Of a stretch of 6,411 bases of DNA, positions 1-4,923 are shown piece by piece (within the stretch, counting starts at the first letter, position 1; every line of letters begins with the position of its first letter). The position numbers and the translations under genes were made by a program. Location of the stretch: contig CAUDYH010000075.1 of NCBI GenBank assembly GCA_958453575.1, positions 1 through 6,411 on the forward strand, written 5' to 3'. The DNA is from an uncultured Collinsella sp. (lineage in GTDB: Bacteria; Actinomycetota; Coriobacteriia; Coriobacteriales; Coriobacteriaceae). The notes below the pieces were generated by a model. That model was given only the letters and a program-made list of their open reading frames with translations. It was not told the origin of the DNA and did not search any database.

Positions 1-7
1 GGCCTTG

Positions 8-1033
8 ATGGCACAGAGCGCGAACATGGATGCATCGGAGCTTGCACGCGATATCGCGGCCGGCCTAGCATCGGCAACGACGGCAACGGAGCGCGCGGCA
101 CTGGTGCCCGCAGAGCTCGTCGAGGCCATTCAGCAACTAAAAGCCCAACGTGACGCGGTAATCCTGGCGCACTACTATGTGGCGCCCGAGGTCCAAGCCG
201 TTGCCGATTACGTCGGCGACAGTTTCTACCTGGCAAAACTCGCCAAGAGCCTGCCGCAGCAGACTATCGTGCTGTGCGGCGTGGAGTTTATGGGCGAGAG
301 TGCCAAGCTGCTCAACCCCACCAAGACCGTGCTGCTGCCCGAGCCGGGCGCGGACTGCCCCATGGCGCACATGGTCAAGCGTGAGACGGTCGACGCGGCG
401 CGCGCCGAGTACGGTGACGACCTTGCCGTGGTCTGCTACGTCAACTCTACGGTCGAGATCAAGAGCTGGAGCGACGTGTGCGTCACCAGCTCCAACGCCG
501 TCAAGATCGTGTCCGAGCTGCCGCAGCAGCACGTCCTGTTCATCCCCGACCAAAACCTGGGCCGCTTCGTAGCCGAGCAGGTGCCGCAAAAGCACGTCAT
601 CCTCAACAACGGCTACTGCCCGCGCCATCACATCATCACCGTCGAGCAGATCGTCGACGCGACGGAGGCCCACCCCGACGCGCTCGTGCTGGCGCATCCT
701 GAGTGCAAGGCCGACGTCCTGGCCGAGGCCGACTACATCGGCTCCACCGCCGGCATCATCAAGTATGCCGAGGAGTCCGACGCCAGCGAGTTCATTATCG
801 TGACGGTCCGCGGCGTGCTCTACGAGCTCGAGCGCCGCTGCCAGGGCACCGGCAAGAAGTTCCACTTCCCCGCGGTGAAGCCCACCTGCGTCAACATGGA
901 CCTCATCACGCTCGAAAAGCTCGTGCGCTGCCTGGAGACGGGCGAGGGCGAGGTGCAGATCGGCGTCTCGGACGAGGCGGCAGACCAGGCCAAGCTCACG
1001 CTCGACCGTATGCTCGAGTACGCAGCGCGCTAG
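8..1033 (+). CDS. nadA: Quinolinate synthase NadA ([4Fe-4S] enzyme)
   Basis: Condenses iminoaspartate from NadB with dihydroxyacetone phosphate to make quinolinate, in the cytoplasm. Numbering from the TTG at base 5, family motifs run in order: AHYY (55-58), CGVEFMGESA (91-100), PEPGADCPMA (112-121), YVNST (145-149), IPDQNLGRF (180-188), CPRHH (205-209), HPEC (231-234), GSTAG (246-250) and PTCVNMDL (293-300). By comparison with known NadA structures, C118, C205 and C295 are the likely cluster ligands and H231/E233 active-site residues. The C-terminus is complete and the protein is about 341 aa, with a roughly 35-residue alanine-rich N-terminal extension before the core. The start is uncertain: TTG at 5, ATG at 8 and ATG at 26 are all in frame, the frame is open to the left edge, and any ribosome site for the first two lies outside the window. 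ATG at 8 is chosen by convention. First visible gene of the nadABC-niaR operon. Identity is very secure. Confidence 0.96.
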   Translation: MAQSANMDASELARDIAAGLASATTATERAALVPAELVEAIQQLKAQRDAVILAHYYVAPEVQAVADYVGDSFYLAKLAKSLPQQTIVLCGVEFMGESAKLLNPTKTVLLPEPGADCPMAHMVKRETVDAARAEYGDDLAVVCYVNSTVEIKSWSDVCVTSSNAVKIVSELPQQHVLFIPDQNLGRFVAEQVPQKHVILNNGYCPRHHIITVEQIVDATEAHPDALVLAHPECKADVLAEADYIGSTAGIIKYAEESDASEFIIVTVRGVLYELERRCQGTGKKFHFPAVKPTCVNMDLITLEKLVRCLETGEGEVQIGVSDEAADQAKLTLDRMLEYAAR

Positions 1034-1036
1034 AAC

Positions 1037-1071
1037 AATGTGACATGAGGGACAGTCCCGCATGTCACATT
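1037..1071. repeat. 35-bp near-perfect palindrome between nadA and nadB
   Basis: The arms AATGTGACATG (1037-1047) and CATGTCACATT (1061-1071) are exact reverse complements. Inside them GGGAC (1049-1053) and GTCCC (1055-1059) pair about the same centre (A1054), leaving one mismatch (A1048/G1060). There is no T-run on either side, so it is not a standard intrinsic terminator. It lies 3 nt after the nadA stop and 4 nt before the nadB ribosome site (1076-1083), so the nadA-nadB transcript can fold it as a strong hairpin. Its form resembles REP/MITE-type extragenic palindromes mobilised by IS200-like Y1 transposases; that assignment is inference from shape and from memory of similar elements. Confidence 0.75.
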
Positions 1072-1075
1072 ACAA

Positions 1076-1083
1076 GGGAGAGG
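1076..1083 (+). promoter_or_regulatory. Ribosome binding site that fixes the nadB start
   Basis: GGGAGAGG lies 6 nt before the GTG at 1090 and is the only good Shine-Dalgarno match near the nadB 5' end. It supports GTG 1090 over the in-frame ATG at 1045, which lies inside the palindrome, and over the ATG at 1114, which would sit inside the lead-in to the FAD-binding fold. Confidence 0.75.
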
Positions 1084-1089
1084 ATTCCT

Positions 1090-2466
1090 GTGGAAACCAA
1101 ACAATACCCCGACATGGAGTGCGACGTCGTCATTGCCGGCTGTGGCGTGGCGGGCCTGTACGCGGCTCTCAACCTGCCGACGAGCACGCGCGTGATCATG
1201 CTCTCCAAGGGCGCTGTCGACGAGTGCGATTCGATGCTCGCGCAGGGCGGCATCTGCGTACTGCCCGAGGGCTCGGACTACGATGCCTTCTTTGAGGACA
1301 CCATGCACGCCGGCCACTACGAGAATCGCCGCGAGAGCGTCGACATCATGATCCGTTCGAGCCGTTCGGTCATCAACGATCTGCTAGCGATGGGCGTGGA
1401 TTTTGAGCGCAAGGCCGACGGCAGCCTCAACTTTACCCGCGAGGGTGCGCACAGCCGTCCGCGTATTGCCTTCCATGCCGACATTACGGGCAAGGAGATC
1501 ACGACCAAGCTGCTCCAGGCCGTTCGCAAGCTGGATAACGTGCAGATTTTGGAGCACGTGGCCATGACCGACATCCTGACGGGCGAGCGTGACGGCGTCA
1601 CGGTGTGTGTCGGTGTCGTCGCCGTTTCCGTGGACGAGGACAACTCGGTTCGTCCCGCCGACGAGCTGGCAAATGCCGCCGAGGGCGTGCATGCCGGCGA
1701 GCCGTTTAAGATTCATGCCCGCCGCACGCTGTGGGCGACAGGCGGTATCGGCGGCGTGTACGACCATTCGACTAACTACCCGCAGCTCACCGGTGACGCC
1801 TGCTACATCGCGCAGGAGCACGGCATCACGATGGAGCACCTGGACTACGTGCAGATCCACCCCACGGGACTGTTCTCGCCGCAGCCGGGCCGCACCTTCC
1901 TGATCAGCGAGAGCTGCCGCGGCGAAGGCGCGATTCTGCTCAATGCCGCCGGCGAGCGCTTTACCGACGAGCTGCAGCCGCGCGATGTTGTCGCCGCCGC
2001 TATTCGCGAGCAGATGAAGCAGGACGGCACCGAGCACGAGTGGCTGAGCTTTGCCCCCGTCGAGCGCGACGTGGTGACCGGGCACTTTGCCAACATCCGC
2101 GCGCGCTGTCTGGAGGACGGTCGCGACATCTTGGACGAGCCCATTCCCGTTACGCCCACGCAGCACTACTTTATGGGCGGCGTGTGGGTCGACAAGGACG
2201 GCCGCACCTCGATGCCCGAGCTCTACGCCGCTGGCGAGACGGCCTGCAACGGTGTTCACGGCAAGAATCGTCTAGCTTCCAACAGCCTGCTCGAGTCCCT
2301 AGTTTGGGGCCGCCGCGCTGCTTGGCGTATGCGCACCGGCGAGTCGCTGACCGCGGAGCAGGCCGGTGAGCCCGCGCTTGACGGACGTCACCGCGCCCTG
2401 AGCGCCGAGACCCTTGCAATCGATGATTTGGCCCGTGCTGCCGGCACACAGGCCGTGGAGGAGTAG
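1090..2466 (+). CDS. nadB: L-aspartate oxidase NadB (short form)
   Basis: FAD enzyme that oxidises L-aspartate to iminoaspartate, the substrate passed to NadA. In an anaerobe, fumarate is the likely electron acceptor. From GTG 1090 the protein is 458 aa. Visible motifs: dinucleotide-binding GCGVAG (17-22), the family motif SMLAQGGI (48-55), TREGAHSRPRI (116-126) followed by H129 and DITG, YVQIHPTGL with H257, PRDVV with R298, and RLASNSLLES with R394. By homology, E118, H257, R298 and R394 match E. coli active-site residues E121, H244, R290 and R386. After the NSLLE segment only about 60 residues remain, so the C-terminal helical domain of the roughly 540-aa E. coli enzyme is absent. The last part is alanine- and glutamate-rich and ends at a normal stop that overlaps the nadC ribosome site, so this looks like a natural short form and not a frameshift. 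Identity is secure. Confidence 0.95.
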   Translation: METKQYPDMECDVVIAGCGVAGLYAALNLPTSTRVIMLSKGAVDECDSMLAQGGICVLPEGSDYDAFFEDTMHAGHYENRRESVDIMIRSSRSVINDLLAMGVDFERKADGSLNFTREGAHSRPRIAFHADITGKEITTKLLQAVRKLDNVQILEHVAMTDILTGERDGVTVCVGVVAVSVDEDNSVRPADELANAAEGVHAGEPFKIHARRTLWATGGIGGVYDHSTNYPQLTGDACYIAQEHGITMEHLDYVQIHPTGLFSPQPGRTFLISESCRGEGAILLNAAGERFTDELQPRDVVAAAIREQMKQDGTEHEWLSFAPVERDVVTGHFANIRARCLEDGRDILDEPIPVTPTQHYFMGGVWVDKDGRTSMPELYAAGETACNGVHGKNRLASNSLLESLVWGRRAAWRMRTGESLTAEQAGEPALDGRHRALSAETLAIDDLARAAGTQAVEE

Positions 2467-2469
2467 ACC

Positions 2470-3330
2470 ATGAATCCCATTACCATGAAGCTCGTCGTCG
2501 ATGATCTGATTTTGCAGGCTCTGCGCGAGGACATCACGTTTGAGGACGTGAGTACGGCGAGCGTGTGCCCCACGGCGCGCCCCGCTACCGTTGAGCTCAT
2601 CGCCAAGGCCGATGGCATTATCGCCGGCCTGGACGTATTCGCTCGCACCTTTGAGCTGCTGGATCCGCAGAGCTCCGTGTTGTTCGATGTTTCGGATGGC
2701 GACGAGGTGCATGCCGGCGACCATGTGGGTCAGGTGCGGGGCGATGCGCGCGTGCTGCTTTCGGGTGAGCGCGTGGCGCTCAACTACCTGCAGCGCATGA
2801 GCGGCATCGCTACCTACACGCACAGCATGGCCGCGGCGCTCGAGGGAACCAAGACCGTGCTCGTCGACACGCGCAAGACCACGCCGGGCATGCGCGTCTT
2901 CGAGAAGGCCGCGGTCGAGATCGGCGGCGGCAGCAACCACCGTTACAACCTGTCGACGGCCGTCATGCTCAAGGACAACCACATCGACGCCGCCGGCGGC
3001 GTGATGCGTGCGATCGAGATGGCGCGCGCCCATGCATCGTTTACCACGACGGTCGAGATCGAGTGCGAGAACCTGGACATGGTGCGCGAGGCCGTGGAAG
3101 CCGGCGCCGACATCATCATGTTCGACAACATGACCCACGACGACATGGCTGCCGCGATTGAGCTTATCGATGGCCGCGCCAAGACCGAGTGCTCGGGCAA
3201 CGTGGACGCCAGCAACATTCGCGCCCTGGCCGATCTGGGTGTCGACTATATTAGCTCGGGCGCCCTGACGCACTCTGCGCCGATCCTCGACCTCTCGCTT
3301 AAGCACCTGCGTCTGCTGGACGGTAAATAA
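2470..3330 (+). CDS. nadC: Quinolinate phosphoribosyltransferase NadC (decarboxylating)
   Basis: Converts quinolinate and PRPP to nicotinate mononucleotide, CO2 and pyrophosphate, joining the de novo branch to the common NAD pathway. The protein is 286 aa, normal for the family. Motifs in order: LREDITFEDVST (18-29), ERVALNYLQRMSGIAT (100-115), DTRKTTPGMR (133-142), GGGSNHRYNL (152-161), KDNH (168-171), VEIECEN (195-201), FDNM (218-221) and SGALTHSAP (near the C-terminus). By homology the substrate-binding residues are R101, R135, K136, H157, K168, E198 and D219, all present. The ATG at 2470 follows GGAGGAG (2457-2463) by 6 nt; this site overlaps the end of nadB, implying translational coupling. 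An in-frame ATG at 2485 is less well placed. The stop overlaps the niaR start. Confidence 0.97.
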   Translation: MNPITMKLVVDDLILQALREDITFEDVSTASVCPTARPATVELIAKADGIIAGLDVFARTFELLDPQSSVLFDVSDGDEVHAGDHVGQVRGDARVLLSGERVALNYLQRMSGIATYTHSMAAALEGTKTVLVDTRKTTPGMRVFEKAAVEIGGGSNHRYNLSTAVMLKDNHIDAAGGVMRAIEMARAHASFTTTVEIECENLDMVREAVEAGADIIMFDNMTHDDMAAAIELIDGRAKTECSGNVDASNIRALADLGVDYISSGALTHSAPILDLSLKHLRLLDGK

Positions 3331-3875
3331 TGAACGCCCGCGAGCGTCGCCGTGCCATCATGGGCGTGCTTGAAGGAGCCAAGGAGCCCGTTTCGGGCAG
3401 CGCACTTGCCCGCGAGGTTGGCGTGAGCCGTCAGGTCGTGGTTCAGGATATTGCCCTGTTGCGTGCCGATGGGCACGATATCGTGGCGACCAACCGCGGC
3501 TACGTGCTGCAGGAAGCCGCGAGTAGCCCCGCCGTGCCCACGCGTCTTGTTAAGGTGCGCCACGGCGTGGAGCAGGCGGGCGACGAGCTTACGAGTATCG
3601 TCGACGCGGGTGGCGCCGTGCTCAACGTGATCGTCAACCATCGTGTGTACGGCAAGATCACGGCCGACCTGGACATCCGCAATCGTCGCGATGTTGAGCG
3701 CTACCTGCACGATATCGAGAGCGGCAAGAGCTTTCCACTACTAACGGTGACGAGCGGCTACCACTTCCATCGCATCGCGGCGGAGGACGAGCAGACCCTC
3801 GACGAGATCGAGGCCATACTCAAGGAGAAGGGCTACCTTGCCGATTTAATGCCCTACGAGGATGATTTGTCCTAA
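3330..3875 (+). CDS. niaR: NiaR-family transcriptional repressor of NAD biosynthesis (HTH + 3H domain)
   Basis: Predicted DNA-binding repressor that senses nicotinic acid and controls niacin uptake or NAD synthesis genes, the known role of the NiaR (YrxA) family. The protein is 181 aa. Residues about 5-60 form a winged helix-turn-helix of the HTH_11 type (SGSALAREVGVSRQVVVQDI as the helix-turn-helix core). Residues about 72-170 form the 3H domain, with VRHGVEQAGDELTSIVD, NVIVNHRVYGKI and LLTVTSGYHFHRI. H78, E86, H145 and H147 are the likely metal ligands by comparison with the Thermotoga protein; H104 is the remaining conserved histidine. The ATG overlaps the nadC stop by 1 nt (TAATG) and the upstream Shine-Dalgarno match is weak, so expression probably depends on coupling to nadC. 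As the last operon gene it is likely autoregulated. The operator expected upstream of nadA is outside the window. Confidence 0.92.
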   Translation: MNARERRRAIMGVLEGAKEPVSGSALAREVGVSRQVVVQDIALLRADGHDIVATNRGYVLQEAASSPAVPTRLVKVRHGVEQAGDELTSIVDAGGAVLNVIVNHRVYGKITADLDIRNRRDVERYLHDIESGKSFPLLTVTSGYHFHRIAAEDEQTLDEIEAILKEKGYLADLMPYEDDLS

Positions 3876-3893
3876 CCCGATACTGTCTATATA

Positions 3894-3960
3894 AGTTGCG
3901 GTGAAATAGTTCCTACAATCGGCACCTAAGCAATGAGCCAGGAACTATTCCACCGCAACT
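3894..3960. repeat. 67-bp stem-loop element with 21-bp arms after niaR
   Basis: The left arm 3894-3914 (AGTTGCGGTG...TAGTTCCT) and right arm 3940-3960 (AGGAACTATT...CCGCAACT) are reverse complements over 21 bp with a single mismatch, around a 25-nt loop (3915-3939). Neither side has a T-run, and a proper terminator follows 40 bp downstream, so it is unlikely to be the operon terminator. The near-perfect long arms and intergenic site suggest a REP/MITE-like mobile palindrome or an mRNA 3'-end stabilising hairpin. Which one it is cannot be told from a single copy. Confidence 0.7.
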
Positions 3961-4000
3961 GCCAAGGTAGCCCCGTCCCCAATTAGCTGCCTGTACAAAC

Positions 4001-4040
4001 AAAAGGAGGCCTCCGCGGCGATGCGGAAGCCTCCTTTTTT
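4001..4040. terminator. Bidirectional intrinsic terminator between nad operon and ferredoxin
   Basis: AAAAGGAGGCCTCCGC (4001-4016) pairs with GCGGAAGCCTCCTTTT (4023-4038) over 16 bp with one mismatch and a 6-nt loop. On the + strand the stem runs into TTTTTT (4035-4040), ending the nad operon transcript. On the - strand it is followed by a weaker TTTTGTTTG tract and lies about 40 nt past the ferredoxin stop. The convergent layout of the two transcripts supports use in both directions. Confidence 0.88.
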
Positions 4041-4079
4041 GTGCACGGTGTACTTTTGAGTGTGCAAGTGGGGGAGTTG

Positions 4080-4265
4080 TTACTCCTCGACGATCTCGGT
4101 GATCGCGCCAGCGGGGCAAGCGTCCTGGCAAGCGCCACAGGCGACGCAGGAGTCCTCGTCGGCGACGGTAGCGACGTCCTGGAGCTCCAGAACGCCAGCG
4201 GGGCAGGAGTCGACGCAAACGCCACAAGCGATGCACTCGTCGGCATCAATTACGGGATGAGCCAT
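4080..4265 (-). CDS. 2[4Fe-4S] ferredoxin (clostridial type)
   Basis: Small soluble electron carrier of 61 aa, typical in length for bacterial 2[4Fe-4S] ferredoxins. Two complete cluster motifs are present: CIACGVCVDSCP (residues 11-22) and CVACGACQDACP (40-51). C11, C14 and C17 plus C50 should bind one cluster, and C40, C43, C46 plus C21 the other, following the family pattern. The protein is acidic, ends in EIVEE, and has no signal peptide. The start MAHPVID is chosen because an AGAGAGG-like ribosome site (about 4273-4280 on the - strand) lies at good spacing; the frame stays open to 4331 but that extension lacks family character. It appears to be monocistronic: convergent with the nad operon and divergent from dnaK. 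The redox partner (for example pyruvate:ferredoxin oxidoreductase or a hydrogenase) is not visible here. Confidence 0.95.
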   Translation of the reverse strand: MAHPVIDADECIACGVCVDSCPAGVLELQDVATVADEDSCVACGACQDACPAGAITEIVEE

Positions 4266-4326
4266 GGTAGTTTCCTCTCTGTTGACCGACGCTACAGGCG
4301 ATGCGCGCCGGTTTGATTCGGGCAAA

Positions 4327-4354
4327 AACATACCACGGGAGCGACCGTTTGCAA
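4327..4354 (-). promoter_or_regulatory. Candidate ferredoxin promoter
   Basis: Read on the - strand, TTGCAA (4349-4354) is followed after 16 nt by TATGTT (4327-4332), which is preceded by TGG as in an extended -10. It would start transcription near 4320, giving a leader of about 55 nt before the ferredoxin ATG. Assigned by eye from sigma-70-type consensus only. Confidence 0.4.
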
Positions 4355-4406
4355 TACCCTCTGGCCGGCATCTTCATACCGTTCGCCGAGTATGCCAAGG
4401 TTTACT

Positions 4407-4439
4407 AAAAAACGCGCAGGTGGGGCCGTTGAGCTGCGC
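4407..4439 (-). terminator. Minus-strand terminator-like hairpin upstream of ferredoxin
   Basis: On the - strand GCGCAG (4434-4439) and CTGCGC (4414-4419) form a 6-bp GC-rich stem with a 14-nt loop, followed after one G by TTTTTT (4407-4412). The shape is that of an intrinsic terminator, though the loop is large and the stem short. No gene on the - strand lies between this site and the start of dnaK, so it could end a short leader or non-coding transcript, insulate the ferredoxin promoter, or be chance. Confidence 0.4.
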
Positions 4440-4468
4440 AAATGTTAGCTATAGGTGACTTTTAATAT

Positions 4469-4668
4469 TGACCTATTGAGCGCGCCTGCGGAAAGGGCAT
4501 CCCGTTATTTGGCCGAAAACCGGGTCGCAGTTTCCGGTTGGGCCCGCTAGCGGAAACTGCGACCCGGTATCAGCTCTCAAAACGGGATACGGTTTCCGGT
4601 TGAGCCTTCAGACGGAAACTGCGACCCGGAATCTACGCTCAAACCGGGATGCGCTTGCCGCAAGACGG
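4469..4668. repeat. Degenerate tandem array, period 62 bp, about 3.2 units
   Basis: Units 4469-4530, 4531-4592 and 4593-4654, with a decayed start of a fourth, line up without gaps. By hand count, units 2 and 3 match at 49 of 62 positions and units 1 and 2 at 38 of 62. The conserved blocks are TTTCCGGTTG (4531, 4593), CGGAAACTGCGACCCGG (4551, 4613) and CTCAAAACGGGAT / CTCAAACCGGGAT (4576, 4638), separated by variable stretches. The blocks are partly complementary, so each unit can fold. No open reading frame of credible character covers the array. Function is unknown; it is part of the non-coding region upstream of dnaK. Confidence 0.75.
4519..4568. repeat. Perfect 18-bp inverted repeat within the 62-bp array
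   Basis: 4519-4536 (ACCGGGTCGCAGTTTCCG) and 4551-4568 are exact reverse complements around a 14-nt loop. The next unit has an imperfect version (about 4582-4629) in which the TTTCCG/CGGAAA core and the outer CGGG/CCCG pair but the middle has diverged. No T-run follows on either strand, so it is not a typical terminator. Confidence 0.8.
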
Positions 4669-4782
4669 CCCCCAGGCACCCCCGGACGCAAACCTCAGCC
4701 ATCTCTACATAGATCTCAATAGATTTGCCGAGAACTCATTCAGCGCATCTACCTGCGCATTTAAGAACCTAAACTCTCAACA

Positions 4783-4850
4783 ATAAGAAATCTTATATGA
4801 ATTGACTTAGATTTTGTATATTCCGGCCCATAAGGGGATACACTACATCC
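4783..4850 (+). promoter_or_regulatory. AT-rich probable dnaK promoter region
   Basis: The stretch contains a 14-bp palindrome ATAAGA-AA-TCTTAT (4783-4796), a TTGACT box (4802-4807), a TATATT box (4817-4822) and a TACACT box (4839-4844). The TTGACT and TATATT boxes are only 9 bp apart, too close to serve as one standard sigma-70 promoter, so the exact promoter is not resolved. I find no CIRCE element (TTAGCACTC-N9-GAGTGCTAA) and no clear HspR HAIR site in the visible upstream region. Confidence 0.3.
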
Positions 4851-4866
4851 TGAAAGACAAGCCGAA

Positions 4867-4896
4867 GCGCCGCGCGACAGATCGTCGAGGCGGCGC
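4867..4896 (+). other. GC-rich hairpin in the dnaK 5' leader
   Basis: GCGCCGC (4867-4873) pairs with GCGGCGC (4890-4896), and inside it CGAC (4875-4878) pairs with GTCG (4884-4887) around the loop AGATC, giving an 11-bp stem with a small internal loop. It ends 10 nt before the dnaK ribosome site and is not followed by a T-run. It could stabilise the mRNA or modulate translation; no function is shown by the sequence. Confidence 0.55.
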
Positions 4897-4906
4897 GAAC
4901 GCAAAA

Positions 4907-4915
4907 GAGAGAGGG
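4907..4915 (+). promoter_or_regulatory. dnaK ribosome binding site
   Basis: GAGAGAGGG lies 8 nt before the ATG at 4924, a strong site that fixes the dnaK start. It sits in a purine-rich unstructured stretch just after the leader hairpin. Confidence 0.8.
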
Positions 4916-4923
4916 AATTTCTA

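Noticed and set aside
137..1063. Long minus-strand open frame opposite nadA, and similar ones opposite nadB, nadC and dnaK
   Set aside because: These are shadow frames typical of high-GC genes. They have no ribosome sites or recognisable domains, and the + strand proteins are clear family members.
1037..1071. NiaR operator or intrinsic terminator in the nadA-nadB palindrome
   Set aside because: It is inside the operon after nadA, is much longer than a usual operator, and has no T-run on either strand. A repeat element explains it better.
703..1089. Extension of nadB upstream to about 703 or to the ATG at 1045
   Set aside because: The extension overlaps nadA or is translated palindrome, has no family homology, and the ribosome site at 1076-1083 points to GTG 1090.
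3881..3893. TGTCTAT-like half-site as a NiaR box at the end of niaR
   Set aside because: There is no matching second half at a sensible distance and it lies downstream of the regulator, where repression would make no sense.
4264..4458. A 64-codon + strand open frame in the ferredoxin-dnaK gap
   Set aside because: It overlaps the ferredoxin start and its leader on the other strand, has no ribosome site and no protein family character.
4469..4668. Possible small CRISPR array (period 62 bp)
   Set aside because: The conserved parts are several short blocks spread over the unit, not one uniform repeat, the intervening segments are partly similar to each other, and there are no cas genes nearby.
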